Shown here piece after piece: positions 30,461-39,795 of a stretch of DNA of 64,000 bases (positions within the stretch are counted from its first letter, which is position 1; each line of letters starts with the position of its first letter). Under the pieces are notes generated by a model. That model worked only from the letters and a program-made list of their open reading frames with translations, was not told the DNA's origin and made no database searches. Position numbers and translations under genes: made by a program. Origin of the DNA: JAOADN01 sp049323795. GTDB taxonomy: Bacteria > Pseudomonadota > Alphaproteobacteria > Rhodobacterales > Rhodobacteraceae. The stretch is from contig JBMOOH010000042.1 of the NCBI GenBank assembly GCA_049323795.1, positions 21,861-85,860 of the forward strand, written 5' to 3'.

Positions 30461-30988
30461 TCACGGGGTCTTGTCCCCGGCGCCGCGCCGCCGGCGTTTG
30501 CGTCGCGCGACGGTTTCCGCCGGCGCATCCGTCCCTCCGGTGAACAGGACCAGGCCCAGCGCGCCGAGGAAGATGGCGATGTCGGCGACGTTGAACGAAT
30601 AGGGATTGTCCAGTCCGGGCAGCGACGTGTTCAGGAAATCGGCAACCGCCCCGTAGATCAGGCGGTCCACGACGTTGCCGAGCGCGCCGCCGATGAGCAG
30701 GCCCGCAGAGACGAGGACGCGCCGGCTGTGCGGCTCGCGGCGGACCCAGAGCCAGACCCAGGCCGAGATCGCGAACGCGAGGGCGATCAGGATCCAGCGC
30801 GCGGCGTCCGACGAACTGGCGAGGAGGCCGAAGTTGATTCCCCGGTTCCAGGCCATGCGGAACACGATGAACGGCGGCAGGACATCGATCTCGCCGCGTT
30901 CGGCGAGAGACAGGCCGCGGACCACGGCGAACTTCGTCGCCTGGTCGATCAGGAACACCGCCGCGGCGGTCTGGATTGCCAGCCGCAT
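30461..30988 (-). CDS. lspA: Lipoprotein signal peptidase (signal peptidase II)
   Basis: 175 residues with four membrane segments. The catalytic Asp pair is visible: GGALGNVVDRLIYGAVADFL and FNVADIAIFLGALGLVLF. The N-terminus MRLAIQTAAAVFLIDQATKF has the usual DQ motif. The C-terminus is a basic tail (RRKRRRRGAGDKTP). It cleaves prolipoprotein signal peptides in the inner membrane. It follows purH by 4 bp and precedes the DUF3035 lipoprotein gene. Confidence 0.95.
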   Translation of the reverse strand: MRLAIQTAAAVFLIDQATKFAVVRGLSLAERGEIDVLPPFIVFRMAWNRGINFGLLASSSDAARWILIALAFAISAWVWLWVRREPHSRRVLVSAGLLIGGALGNVVDRLIYGAVADFLNTSLPGLDNPYSFNVADIAIFLGALGLVLFTGGTDAPAETVARRKRRRRGAGDKTP

Positions 30989-30992
30989 CGCG

Positions 30993-32579
30993 TCAGTGCC
31001 TGAAATGGCGCATGGCGGTGAACACCATGGCGATGCCGGCCGCGTCGGCCGCGGCGATCACCTCGTCATCGCGCATGCCGCCGCCGGGCTGGATCACCGC
31101 CGTCGCCCCGGCCGCGGCCAGGGCCTGAAGTCCGTCCGGGAAGGGGAAGAAGGCGTCGGACGCGGCGACGGCGCCCCTTGCCGGCGAATCGGGCAGGCCC
31201 AGCGCGGCGGCCATGTCCCCCGCCTTGCCGACGGCGATGCGTGTCGAATCGATCCGGCTCATCTGGCCGGCGCCGATGCCGACCGTCGCGCCGCCCCTGG
31301 CGAAGACGATGGCGTTGGACCTGACATGCTTGGCGACGGTCCATGCAAAGAGAAGGTCGTCCATTTCGGCCCTTGTCGGGGCGCGGCGGGTGACGGCCCT
31401 CAGATCGCTCCGCTCGATATGGCCCGCGTCGCGCCCCTGGACGAGGAACCCGCCGGCGACCTGCCGGAACGCAAGCCCGCCGGCCCGCGGGTCGGGCAGG
31501 CCCCCCGCCGTCAGGAGCCGCAGGTTCTTCCTTGCGGCGAACACCGCCTTCGCGCCGGCATCCGCGTCCGGGGCGATGACGACCTCGGTGAAGATGCCCG
31601 CGATCTCGTCCGCCGTCGCCGCGTCGAGCGGGCGGTTCAGCGCCACGATTCCGCCGAAGGCCGAGATGCGGTCGCAGTCGAGCGCGCGGCGGTATGCCTC
31701 GGCCGGGGTTGCGCCGAGGGCCACGCCGCAGGGGTTGGCGTGCTTGACGATCACGCAGGCGGGCGTCGCGGGGTCGAACTCGGCGACCAGTTCGAAGGCC
31801 GCATCGGTGTCGTTGATGTTGTTGTAGCTCAGTTCCTTGCCCTGCCACTGGGTCAGGGTGGCGACGCCCCTGCGGCGGGAACCGTCGGTGTAGAAGGCCG
31901 CCTGCTGGTGCGGGTTCTCGCCGTAACGGAGCGTCCGGGCCAGCGTTCCGGCGAATGTCCGGCGGCGCGGCGCGGTTTCGCCCAGCGCATCCGCGAGCCA
32001 GTTCGACACCGCCGCGTCATAGGCCGCGGTGCGCCCGTAGGCCGTCAGCGCAAGCCTCTGTCGGAACGAAAGCGTCGTGGCGCCGGCATGCGCGTCCATC
32101 TCGGCCAGAAGCCCGTCGTAGTCCTCGAGATCCGTGACGACCGCGACCCAGAGGTGGTTCTTGGCCGCCGCACGCACCATTGCCGGGCCGCCGATGTCGA
32201 TCTGCTCGACGCAGCCGGCCATGTCCGCGCCCGAGGCGACGGTCGCCTCGAACGGGTAGAGGTTCACGACAAGAAGGTCGATCGGTTCGATGCCGTGCTC
32301 GGCCATCGCGGCCCTGTGGCCTTCGGCGTCGCGGAGCGCCAGGAGCCCGCCGTGGACGCGGGGATGGAGCGTCTTGACGCGCCCGTCCATCATCTCGGGC
32401 AGGCCGGTCAGGTCGGCGACATCGCGGACGGCCAGCCCGGCGTCGCGCATCATTCCCGAGGTTCCCCCCGTGGACAGGAGTTCGACCCCGAAGCCCGCCA
32501 GCCGTTGCGCCAGCGGCAGCAGGCCGGTCCTGTCGCTGACCGAGATCAGGGCGCGGCGGATCGGAACGGTATCGGGCAT
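30993..32579 (-). CDS. purH: Bifunctional AICAR formyltransferase / IMP cyclohydrolase
   Basis: Catalyses the last two steps of IMP synthesis. 528 residues from MPDTVPIRRALISVSDRTGL. The N-terminal MGS-like cyclohydrolase domain has LSTGGTSGMMRDAGL and GRVKTLHPRVHGGLL. The AICAR transformylase domain holds KHANPCGVALG and the KHVRSNAIVFARGG motif near the C-terminus. The ATG at 32579 fits the conserved start; an upstream ATG at 32630 would overlap the heparinase gene. It lies 7 bp after the heparinase gene. Confidence 0.96.
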   Translation of the reverse strand: MPDTVPIRRALISVSDRTGLLPLAQRLAGFGVELLSTGGTSGMMRDAGLAVRDVADLTGLPEMMDGRVKTLHPRVHGGLLALRDAEGHRAAMAEHGIEPIDLLVVNLYPFEATVASGADMAGCVEQIDIGGPAMVRAAAKNHLWVAVVTDLEDYDGLLAEMDAHAGATTLSFRQRLALTAYGRTAAYDAAVSNWLADALGETAPRRRTFAGTLARTLRYGENPHQQAAFYTDGSRRRGVATLTQWQGKELSYNNINDTDAAFELVAEFDPATPACVIVKHANPCGVALGATPAEAYRRALDCDRISAFGGIVALNRPLDAATADEIAGIFTEVVIAPDADAGAKAVFAARKNLRLLTAGGLPDPRAGGLAFRQVAGGFLVQGRDAGHIERSDLRAVTRRAPTRAEMDDLLFAWTVAKHVRSNAIVFARGGATVGIGAGQMSRIDSTRIAVGKAGDMAAALGLPDSPARGAVAASDAFFPFPDGLQALAAAGATAVIQPGGGMRDDEVIAAADAAGIAMVFTAMRHFRH

Positions 32580-32586
32580 CGGTCGG

Positions 32587-34332
32587 TCACTTCCCGGGAT
32601 AGGCGGAATCGTTGTCCGGCGCGGTGTCACGGATCGCGTTCAGCGTATCCTGAGCCTTCGCCAAGGTCCAGCCGACCTGACAGGCATAGTCGGTCACGCC
32701 GGCCGAAAGGACGATCTGCCGCGTCGGCCTCGGCTCGGCGCGGCCGGCCTGCAGATAGACCGAGGGCTCGAGCGACAGCGCCGCAACGCCGCTGTGGCGG
32801 AAGATCCAGATCTCGCCGGACCTGAGCGCCACCGAGACCGCGCTGCCGCCGAGGTCGAGCGCGGCGTCGGCATCGGGATGGAGGTGGAAGCGGATGTCGA
32901 AGCGGACGGCGGGCTGCTGGGAATGTGCCAGATGGCGCGCAAAGGTGCGCCGGTCGGCGGCGGTCATCGCGCCCAGCGTGTCCTCGCCGGTCAGGATCCT
33001 GCCGTCGGCGGTGAGGCCGAGTTGGCGCACATGGGTCAGGCCGTGGGTCCGCGCGTAGCCGTTGTGCCCGACGAGCAGCCGCAGGCCGTCGAAGTCGGCA
33101 TCGCTCTGGGCCCAGACCTGGTCCGGCGCGTCGAGAAGCTGGAGCGCGCGTCCCTGGGCGCCCCCGCGGGCGCCCCCGCGGGCGGGACCGAGCCGCGACG
33201 ACGAGAGGCCGCGGATGCAGAGCGTCGAATGCGACGGTGTCGCCCGCCCCGCCCTGTGCCAGTCGTCACCGAAGGACGTTCCCGCCCCGCAGTTCACGAT
33301 CAGCGGCCGTCTCCCCGAGGTCAGTTCGAAGGCGAGCGTCGAGGCGTGGGCGTTCACCGAGGCCTCGCCGGCCGGCGGCGGCGCGGCGTCGGCGATGAGC
33401 GTCGTCCGCCCGGCGGCCAGTCTGGCATAGCCCATCGCAAGGCCGTGCGCGGTGACCGCCTTGCCGCCGGCGCTGGCGAGCGCGCGATCGAGGCGCCCCT
33501 CTTCGCCGCGTCCGCCGCCGTGGAAGCGTGCAAGCCCGCCATCGGCGTGGCGCAGGGCGCGGAGCACCGGGGCGACCCGGTCGATCGCGTCGCGGTGGCG
33601 GCGGTCGGGGGTCTGGCCCGCCTCGCCCAGCGCCGCGGCCGCCCAGGTGAGAAGCGTGAAGATCTCGAGGAGCTCTTCGGGGTTCCGGGTGGCGATGGCG
33701 CCGCCCGCATCGATCTGGCGGCCGCATTCGGCCCCGAGCGCGGCGACCGCCGCGGCCGTCCGCGCCCCGAGGCCGGTCAGCCCCAGCCCGGCATAGATGA
33801 GCCCGGTCAGCGCCTCGAACCGGGGCAGGCCGGGCGAGGCGGACTGCCAGCGCCTGGACAGGAAGACCGTGTGGCGGCTGAGGGCGCGGAAGAAGGCATC
33901 CTGCGCCTCGGGCGGGCGCCCCTGCATCAGCAGCAGCGCATGGTTGATCCAGCGGACCACCCTTCTGCCGGCAAGCGCGGGCGTCCATCCCGGACCGGCA
34001 CCACGGCCGAAGCGCGCGATCCAGCCGAAGGTCCAGTCCTGCGCCCGCTGCCGGGCGGCCTGGCCGCCGACGGCCGCCAGATCGTCGAGCCAGCGGAACC
34101 CGTGCAGTTCGGCGCCGAAGCGGGGGTCGGGGACGGGCATGTCCCAGGGATCGCGGCCCGCCGCCTCGGTTTCGAATCCGGCGAATCTGAAGCGGCCCGA
34201 CATGAGCTGCCTGCCCCGCCCGAGACTGCCGATCGTGCGCGGCTCGGGCTGCGTGACGAATCCCGTCGCCGGCCGGGCGAGACCGCTCAGCCGCGCGTGG
34301 ACGCGATGCATGAGTGTCATGCGTTCGCCCAT
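32587..34332 (-). CDS. Heparinase II/III family protein
   Basis: About 581 residues (start MGERMTLMHRVHARLSGLAR; the true start could be a GTG at 34353 or the next ATG). The N-terminal half is an alpha/alpha toroid region (WINHALLLMQGRPPEAQDAF), and the C-terminal half is a beta-sandwich (FDIRFHLHPDADAALDLGGS). Such proteins are polysaccharide lyases. This conserved Rhodobacterales copy sits between rsmB and purH, and its substrate is unknown. A 12-bp in-frame tandem duplication adds GGARGGA near residue 395. No signal peptide is seen. Confidence 0.82.
   Translation of the reverse strand: MGERMTLMHRVHARLSGLARPATGFVTQPEPRTIGSLGRGRQLMSGRFRFAGFETEAAGRDPWDMPVPDPRFGAELHGFRWLDDLAAVGGQAARQRAQDWTFGWIARFGRGAGPGWTPALAGRRVVRWINHALLLMQGRPPEAQDAFFRALSRHTVFLSRRWQSASPGLPRFEALTGLIYAGLGLTGLGARTAAAVAALGAECGRQIDAGGAIATRNPEELLEIFTLLTWAAAALGEAGQTPDRRHRDAIDRVAPVLRALRHADGGLARFHGGGRGEEGRLDRALASAGGKAVTAHGLAMGYARLAAGRTTLIADAAPPPAGEASVNAHASTLAFELTSGRRPLIVNCGAGTSFGDDWHRAGRATPSHSTLCIRGLSSSRLGPARGGARGGAQGRALQLLDAPDQVWAQSDADFDGLRLLVGHNGYARTHGLTHVRQLGLTADGRILTGEDTLGAMTAADRRTFARHLAHSQQPAVRFDIRFHLHPDADAALDLGGSAVSVALRSGEIWIFRHSGVAALSLEPSVYLQAGRAEPRPTRQIVLSAGVTDYACQVGWTLAKAQDTLNAIRDTAPDNDSAYPGK
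33156..33179. repeat. Perfect 12-bp tandem duplication inside the heparinase gene
   Basis: GGGCGCCCCCGC occurs twice in succession, encoding a duplicated Gly/Ala/Arg segment in frame. Confidence 0.85.
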
Positions 34333-34452
34333 GGTGGGATCGGACCTCGACACGGGGCGCTGGTCCCTTTGCCCTGTTATCTGACCGGCTGTGCTGCTCG
34401 CCCCGGACCATACCGGCGCTCCTGGGGTCTGTCACCGCCAAACGGCCGCCGC

Positions 34453-35736
34453 TCAGTCCGATCGGCGAAGCGCCGCGACGAAGAAGCCGTCCATTCCGCC
34501 GCGGTCGGGCCAGTAGTCCGGGCGCAGCCTTAGCCCCCCGCCGGGGGCCGCCCAGCCGGGCTCGACCCCGGGCAGGGCGAGCGCCGCGGGGTCCGTGCGG
34601 AACCCCTCCTGCCGCGACAGGAAGGCGGCAAGCTGGCGTTCGCCCTCGTCGGGGAGAAGCGAGCAGGTGGCAAAGACCAGCCGGCCGCCGGGCCGGACGA
34701 GCGCCGCCGCCCGGTCGAGCAGCGCCGACTGAAGCCCGACGAGCGCCTTCAGCCCGGCCGCGTCGCGGACGAAGGGCAGGTCGGGATGGCGCCGGATGGT
34801 GCCCGTCGCCGAACAGGGCGCGTCGAGGAGCACGGCGTCGAAGGGCCCGCCCACCCAGTCGCGGGCATCCGCGACGACCAAGCGGGCGGCGAGTCCGGCA
34901 CGCGACAGGTTCGCGCGCATGCGCTCCATCCTCGCGGCCGAGCGGTCGAGCGCCGTCACCTCTGCCCCGGCCGCGGCAAGCTGCATCGTCTTGCCGCCAG
35001 GCGCCGCGCAGAGGTCGAGCACGGTTTCCCCGGGACGGACGGCAAGGGCGCGGGCCGGCAGGGCGGCCGCTGCGTCCTGCACCCAGAACGCGCCGTCCTC
35101 GTAGCCGGGAAGCGCGCTGACCGTCACGCCCGCCGGCAGCCGCACCGAACCGGTCGGAAGCCCGGTCCCCGCGGTCCGCCGCGCCAGCGCGGCGGCGTCG
35201 CCGTCCCTCGGTGTCAGGTCGATCGGCGCCGCGGCCGCATGGGCCGCCTCGATCCGCAGCACCGCCGGCTTGCCGTAGGCCGACATGAGCCGACCCCTGA
35301 GCCAGCCGGGCAGTTCCGGAACGGGAAGCCCGGCCCAGTCGGCCGGACCGGTCTCGGCCACCCGCCTCAGGACCGCGTTGACGAGACCCGCGAAGCCGTC
35401 CAGCCGCCGGCCCTGTGCCCGCACCAGCCCGACCGAGGCGTCCACGACGCCGTGCGCATCGCCGCCCTCGGCAAGAAGTTCGGACGTGGCAACGCGCAGG
35501 ACCGACATGACCTCGGGCGGAGGTGGACGGCGCAGCAGCGGCCGGAGCAGGCGGTCGGTCCGCCCGAGCCAGCGCAGGGCCGACAGCGCAAGCCGCTGGG
35601 CCCGCGCCCGGTCGCCGGGGGCGAGGCCGCCAGCCACGCCGGCGGCAAGCTGGTCGGAGAGCGTCAGGCGCCCCTCGACCACGCCGAGCACCAGCCGCGC
35701 CGCCACCGCGCGCGGATCGCTGTCTCTAGCCGCCAT
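34453..35736 (-). CDS. rsmB: 16S rRNA (cytosine-967-C5)-methyltransferase family (RsmB/NOP2)
   Basis: 427 residues from MAARDSDPRAVAARLVLGVV. The N-terminal NusB-like RNA-binding domain (ALSALRWLGRTDRLLRPLLR) is followed by the SAM domain: VLDLCAAPGGKTMQLAAAGA, VLLDAPCSATGTIRRHPDLP (catalytic PC-Cys) and LVFATCSLLPDEGERQ (second Cys). It makes m5C967 in 16S rRNA. The ATG at 35736 was chosen; a longer reading is not conserved. Divergent from the DUF1674 gene with an 85-bp gap. Confidence 0.93.
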   Translation of the reverse strand: MAARDSDPRAVAARLVLGVVEGRLTLSDQLAAGVAGGLAPGDRARAQRLALSALRWLGRTDRLLRPLLRRPPPPEVMSVLRVATSELLAEGGDAHGVVDASVGLVRAQGRRLDGFAGLVNAVLRRVAETGPADWAGLPVPELPGWLRGRLMSAYGKPAVLRIEAAHAAAAPIDLTPRDGDAAALARRTAGTGLPTGSVRLPAGVTVSALPGYEDGAFWVQDAAAALPARALAVRPGETVLDLCAAPGGKTMQLAAAGAEVTALDRSAARMERMRANLSRAGLAARLVVADARDWVGGPFDAVLLDAPCSATGTIRRHPDLPFVRDAAGLKALVGLQSALLDRAAALVRPGGRLVFATCSLLPDEGERQLAAFLSRQEGFRTDPAALALPGVEPGWAAPGGGLRLRPDYWPDRGGMDGFFVAALRRSD

Positions 35737-35821
35737 GCGGGACCGCCACCATGGAGCCGCGCTTGATGCACCGGCCGGGAGGGCCATATAGGAAGCAGCG
35801 AAGACCGGCAAGGAAGGCGCC

Positions 35822-36145
35822 ATGGCCCGGACGACACCATCCGCAGCACGACCTCATGCCGCGTCGCCAGGGGCGCCCGCGCATCCCGAAGTCCGGGACC
35901 GGGATCCGGGCCGGCATTCGGGCCGGCATTCGGGCGCGTCCCCCGCCGCAGCACGTCCCGGCGATTCCGCCGGTGCCTCCGGCCCGGCCCTGCCCCCCGC
36001 CGCGCGCCGGGCGCTGGCCGAGGCCGAGACCCGGCGCGGCGCCGCGGCGGGCAGCCCCCGGCCGGCCGAACTCGGCGGGCGGGACGGCCCCGAGCCGGTC
36101 CGCTACGGCGACTGGGAGAGGAAGGGACTGGCCATCGACTTCTGA
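35822..36145 (+). CDS. DUF1674 protein, SDHAF4-type succinate dehydrogenase assembly factor
   Basis: 107 residues. The C-terminal core GGRDGPEPVRYGDWERKGLA plus IDF is the conserved SDHAF4/DUF1674 signature, needed for flavinylated SdhA assembly. The N-terminal 55 residues are low-complexity and contain a duplicated RHSG pair from a 12-bp tandem repeat. It is short and cytoplasmic. Divergent from rsmB, as often in Rhodobacterales. Confidence 0.88.
   Translation: MARTTPSAARPHAASPGAPAHPEVRDRDPGRHSGRHSGASPAAARPGDSAGASGPALPPAARRALAEAETRRGAAAGSPRPAELGGRDGPEPVRYGDWERKGLAIDF
35907..35930. repeat. Perfect 12-bp tandem duplication in the DUF1674 gene
   Basis: CGGGCCGGCATT occurs twice in succession within the disordered N-terminal part. 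Confidence 0.85.
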
Positions 36146-36185
36146 GGGGCCGGAACGGCCCCCGCGGTGCCGGCCCCGCGCCGGT

Positions 36186-36578
36186 TCAGCGCAGCCTGAA
36201 GACCGCCGAGTCGCCGGCGCCCCTGTCCACCGTGAAGCGCAGCGCCTCGTCGCCCATCGCCTCCACCAGCTGGCAGTTGTAGCCGATGCGGAAGCCGCTC
36301 CAGTCCATCTCGCGGCAGAAGTAGCCCTCGCGCCAGGCCCAGCTTCCCTCGAGACCCCAGCCGAGCGCCCGGCCCTCGATCCGCCCGTCGGGATGCACGG
36401 AGATGCGCACGCCGTACCGGCCGAGCCGCAGTTCCCTGCCGTCAACCAGGTGGATGAAGGTGTCGCGGTCCCTGACCGGGACGAATCCCCCGGTGCCCGG
36501 GCCGGCAAGCTCTTCCCCGGCCGCGAGAGGCATCACGGACAGGGCAGACAGGGCGGCGCACACGAAGACAAGACGCAT
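36186..36578 (-). CDS. Exported protein, unknown (130 aa)
   Basis: Starts MRLVFVCAALSALSVMPLAA, a signal peptide with cleavage near AAG. The mature part is beta-rich: FIHLVDGRELRLGRYGVRIS, then GRALGWGLEGSWAWREGYFC and GYNCQLVEAMGDEALRFTVD. Two Cys could pair. The conserved GxWxWRxGYFCR segment occurs in other Rhodobacterales periplasmic proteins. It converges with the DUF1674 gene, with a GGGGCC hairpin between them. Function unknown. Confidence 0.72.
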   Translation of the reverse strand: MRLVFVCAALSALSVMPLAAGEELAGPGTGGFVPVRDRDTFIHLVDGRELRLGRYGVRISVHPDGRIEGRALGWGLEGSWAWREGYFCREMDWSGFRIGYNCQLVEAMGDEALRFTVDRGAGDSAVFRLR

Positions 36579-36714
36579 CCTCGCCGGCGCGGTGGCGGAA
36601 GGGTCGGAGGGGAATCTGCGCATGGCGGGACGTCGCGTGCCCTGGTCGAGGTTGGCAGGACTACGCCCCGGCAGCCCCTCTGGATCAGTGAATGCCGGGG
36701 GGAGGTTCCGCTTT

Positions 36715-37530
36715 TCAGTGCAGGCCGAGCACGTCGGTCATGTCGTACTGGCCGGGCTTCCTGTCCTGCCCCCAGAGCGCGGCCTTCAACGCGCCGCGGG
36801 CGAAGATCGCCCGGTCGGTCGCCACATGGCGGAGGACGATCCTTTCGCCGTCCGCAGCGAAGATCACGTCATGCTCGCCCACGATGTCGCCGCCCCGGAT
36901 GGCCGAGAAGCCGATGCTGCCGCGGCTCCGGGCTCCGGTGATCCCGTCGCGCCCCGAGACCCGCGCGCCGTCCAGCGCGACACCCCGCCCTTCGGCGGCT
37001 GCCTGTCCGAGCATGAGCGCGGTGCCCGAGGGGGCATCCACCTTCATCCTGTGATGGGCCTCGACCACCTCGATGTCCCAGTCCGCGTCCAGGGCTTCGG
37101 CCACCTTGCGGGTCAGCCCGGCGAGCAGGTTGACGCCGAGGCTCATGTTGCCCGCCCGGATGATGACGGCGTGGCGCGCGGCCGCGGCGATCCTGGCCAG
37201 GTGCACCTGCTCGAGCCCCGTCGTGCCGATGACGTGGATGGCGCGGGCCTGAGCGGCCAGCGCGGCAAATTCCGCCGTCGCGGCGGGGGCGGTGAAGTCG
37301 AGGATCGCCTGCGCCTCGGCGAAGGCGGCAAGGGGGTCGTCGGTCACGACGACGCCGATCGGCGCCCCGCCCAGCGCCTGACCCAGATCCTGACCCACCC
37401 ACGGGTGGCCCGGCCGTTCGACCGCCCCGACGAGCCGCGCCCTGTCCGAGGCGCGCACGGTCTCGGCCAGCATCCGGCCCATGCGGCCGGACGCGCCGGT
37501 GATGACGATGCCGGGCCCGGTCGTTCCCAT
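36715..37530 (-). CDS. dapB: 4-hydroxy-tetrahydrodipicolinate reductase
   Basis: Lysine/DAP pathway enzyme using NAD(P)H. 271 residues from MGTTGPGIVITGASGRMGRM (Rossmann motif GASGRMG). It has VEAHHRMKVDAPSGTALMLG, the substrate-binding E(L/A)HHxxKxDAPSGTA motif, and SIRGGDIVGEHDVIFAADGE. The C-terminus is GQYDMTDVLGL. The ATG at 37530 is supported by the start of the Rossmann fold; longer readings are low in complexity. Divergent from rbfA. Confidence 0.96.
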   Translation of the reverse strand: MGTTGPGIVITGASGRMGRMLAETVRASDRARLVGAVERPGHPWVGQDLGQALGGAPIGVVVTDDPLAAFAEAQAILDFTAPAATAEFAALAAQARAIHVIGTTGLEQVHLARIAAAARHAVIIRAGNMSLGVNLLAGLTRKVAEALDADWDIEVVEAHHRMKVDAPSGTALMLGQAAAEGRGVALDGARVSGRDGITGARSRGSIGFSAIRGGDIVGEHDVIFAADGERIVLRHVATDRAIFARGALKAALWGQDRKPGQYDMTDVLGLH

Positions 37531-37669
37531 CGCGATCCCTCCAGTTTCGGACGGTCCCCGTGTAGCCGCTGCGGCGGGGCTTGGCAAAGGGCGTCGAGAT
37601 GCGCCGTCGCCGGTGGCGGCCTGCCGGAGGGCGGTTGCGGTGCGGCGGCGCATGGCCTAAATCCCCTGC

Positions 37670-38107
37670 ATGGCACAGAACCGCTTTTCCGCCGGGAACG
37701 GTCCCACGCAGCGGCAGCTCCGGGTGGGCGAACTCATCCGCAGGACGCTTGCGGACGTGCTGGCGCGCGGCGACGTACACGACCCCGACCTGAACCGCAT
37801 CTCGATCACCGTGGGCGAGGTGCGCACGTCGCCCGATCTCAAGGTCGCGACGGTCCATGTGATGCCGCTCGGCGGCAGGGATGCCGAGGGTGCGCTGTCG
37901 GCGCTCAACCGCCACAGGGGCGAGCTTCGCCACCTCGTCGCGCGCGCGATGACGCTCAAGTTCGCGCCGGAGCTGCGCTTCGTGCTGGACGAGACCTTCG
38001 ACCGGATGGACGCGACCCGCCGGATGTTCGCCGACGAGCGCGTGCAGCGCGACATTGCGGCAGGCCGGGACGCGGACCCGGCGGACGGCCCGGGCGATGG
38101 CGGCTGA
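37670..38107 (+). CDS. rbfA: Ribosome-binding factor A
   Basis: 145 residues. KH-fold 30S maturation factor that acts on helix 1 of 16S rRNA. The opening QRQLRVGELIRRTLADVLAR is characteristic, followed by ISITVGEVRTSPDLKVATVH and LKFAPELRFVLDETFDRMDA. The Asp/Pro-rich tail overlaps the start of the next gene by 11 nt. Upstream of an NAGPA-domain gene and truB; rbfA-truB is a standard order. Confidence 0.95.
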   Translation: MAQNRFSAGNGPTQRQLRVGELIRRTLADVLARGDVHDPDLNRISITVGEVRTSPDLKVATVHVMPLGGRDAEGALSALNRHRGELRHLVARAMTLKFAPELRFVLDETFDRMDATRRMFADERVQRDIAAGRDADPADGPGDGG

Positions 38108-38843
38108 CCTGCGGCGCTGGGCGCCGGCGTTTGCGGCAGCGCTGTGGGCCGGCCCCGCGATGGCGGCCGTGTGCGGCCCTGTCGACTACGGAAACCAGCG
38201 CTACGCCGTCTGCACGGTGGCCTTCGGCGAGGATCTGCGCCTCTGGCTGAATGGCGACGACGGCAGGCCGATGGGCACGTTCGACCGGCTGAGGGACTGG
38301 GCAGAGCGGCGCGGGCTGTCGGTCGAGTTCGCGATGAATGCCGGGATGTACCACCCCGACCGCTCGCCGGTCGGTCTCTATGTCGAGGAGGGACGCGAGG
38401 CGGCGCCCATCGTCACGGCCGGAAGCGACGACAATTTCGGCATGCGCCCGAACGGGGTCTTCTGCGTCGGCGCGGAGCGCTTCGGGATCACCGAGAGCCG
38501 CGCCTTCGCCGCCGCGCCGGCCGCGTGCCGTTTCGCCACGCAGTCGGGCCCGATGCTGGTGATCGACGGAGCGCTGCATCCCCGCCTCCTGCCCGGCAGC
38601 GACAGCCGCAACATCCGCAACGGCGTCGGCGTGAGCGGCGACGGCAGGACCGCGTGGTTCGCCGTCTCGGACCGGCCCGTCACGTTCTACGAATTCGCGC
38701 GCCTGTTCCGCGACGGACTTGGCGCGCCCGACGCGCTCTACCTCGACGGCTCGGTCTCGCGCCTCTTTGCTCCGGCGCTCGGGCGGGACGACACCGGCTT
38801 CCCGATGGGGCCGATCGTCGGCGTCGTGGTGCCGAAGGGATAA
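38097..38843 (+). CDS. Exported phosphodiester glycosidase (NAGPA-domain) protein
   Basis: 248 residues from MAADLRRWAPAFAAALWAGP, with a signal peptide. The NAGPA domain is recognisable by FAMNAGMYHPDRSPVGLYVE, GSDDNFGMRPNGVFCVGAER, QSGPMLVIDGALHPRLLPGS and YLDGSVSRLF. The family removes N-acetylglucosamine from phosphodiester-linked sugars in characterised members; the bacterial substrate is unknown. It sits between rbfA and truB with an 11-nt overlap upstream and a 4-bp gap downstream, so it is read with ribosome/tRNA-maturation genes. Confidence 0.88.
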   Translation: MAADLRRWAPAFAAALWAGPAMAAVCGPVDYGNQRYAVCTVAFGEDLRLWLNGDDGRPMGTFDRLRDWAERRGLSVEFAMNAGMYHPDRSPVGLYVEEGREAAPIVTAGSDDNFGMRPNGVFCVGAERFGITESRAFAAAPAACRFATQSGPMLVIDGALHPRLLPGSDSRNIRNGVGVSGDGRTAWFAVSDRPVTFYEFARLFRDGLGAPDALYLDGSVSRLFAPALGRDDTGFPMGPIVGVVVPKG

Positions 38844-38847
38844 CCTC

Positions 38848-39795
38848 GTGGGCAGGAAGGGGCGCGACGTTTCGGGCTGGGTGATCGTGGACAAGCCGGC
38901 CGGGATCGGCTCGACACAGGTGGTAGGCAAGGTGCGCCGGGCCTTCGACGCCCGGAAGGCGGGCCACGCGGGCACGCTCGATCCCGCCGCGACCGGCGTT
39001 CTGGCGGTGGCGCTGGGCGAGGCGACAAAGACGGTGCCCTACGTGCAGGACGGCTCGAAAGGCTACCGCTTCGCGGTGCGCCTCGGGGCCGAGACGACGA
39101 CCGACGACGCCGAGGGGGCGGTCACGGAGACGTCGGCAAAGCGGCCCACGGATGCCGAGGTGGCTGCCGCCCTGCCCGCCTTCCGGGGCGAGATCCTGCA
39201 GGTGCCGCCGCGGGTATCGGCGGTGAAGGTGGGGGGCGAGCGGGCCTACGCCCTCGCGCGCGAGGGCGGGGCGATGGCCCTCGCGGCGCGGCCGCTGCAT
39301 GTGGAACGCCTTGAAATCGTTGAGAGGCCAGACCTGGACACGGTGATCCTCGACATGGTCTGCGGCAAGGGCGGCTATGTCCGGTCGGTGGCGCGCGACC
39401 TCGGGGCGGCGCTCGGGTGCCTCGGGCATGTCCTGTGGCTCAGGCGCGACTGGACGGGGCCGTTCGGGCTTTCGGACGCGGTGGCGATGGGCGAGATTGA
39501 GAGGCTGGGGGGGGCGGCAGAGCTGGAGCGGTTTCTGCTGCCGGTTCAGGCAGCTTTGGCCGACCTGTCCGAAGTCCGCGCGACACCCGCGGGCGCGGCG
39601 CGGCTGAGGGACGGCAACCCCGGGCAGGTGATCGCGCAGGATGCCGAATACGGCGAGGAGGTCTGGGTGAGCTTCCAGGGCCGGGCGCTCGCCATCGGCC
39701 GGTACATGGGGGGCGAGGTGCATCCGAACCGGGTGTTCAACCTCCGGAGCCTGTCCGGCCCAGACAGAAGCGCCAGAGAGGCTCCGGAGTCCTGA
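38848..39795 (+). CDS. truB: tRNA pseudouridine-55 synthase
   Basis: 315 residues from a GTG start (GRKGRDVSGWVIVDKPAGIG) preceded by AAGGGAT. The catalytic Asp lies in GHAGTLDPAATGVLAVALGE, with KGYRFAVRLGAETTTDDAEG and GGYVRSVARDLGAALGCLGH. The C-terminal PUA-like part is present. The last 16 residues (SLSGPDRSAREAPES) are encoded by an inverted-repeat element, so the C-terminus appears to have been extended or replaced by it. Confidence 0.94.
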   Translation: MGRKGRDVSGWVIVDKPAGIGSTQVVGKVRRAFDARKAGHAGTLDPAATGVLAVALGEATKTVPYVQDGSKGYRFAVRLGAETTTDDAEGAVTETSAKRPTDAEVAAALPAFRGEILQVPPRVSAVKVGGERAYALAREGGAMALAARPLHVERLEIVERPDLDTVILDMVCGKGGYVRSVARDLGAALGCLGHVLWLRRDWTGPFGLSDAVAMGEIERLGGAAELERFLLPVQAALADLSEVRATPAGAARLRDGNPGQVIAQDAEYGEEVWVSFQGRALAIGRYMGGEVHPNRVFNLRSLSGPDRSAREAPES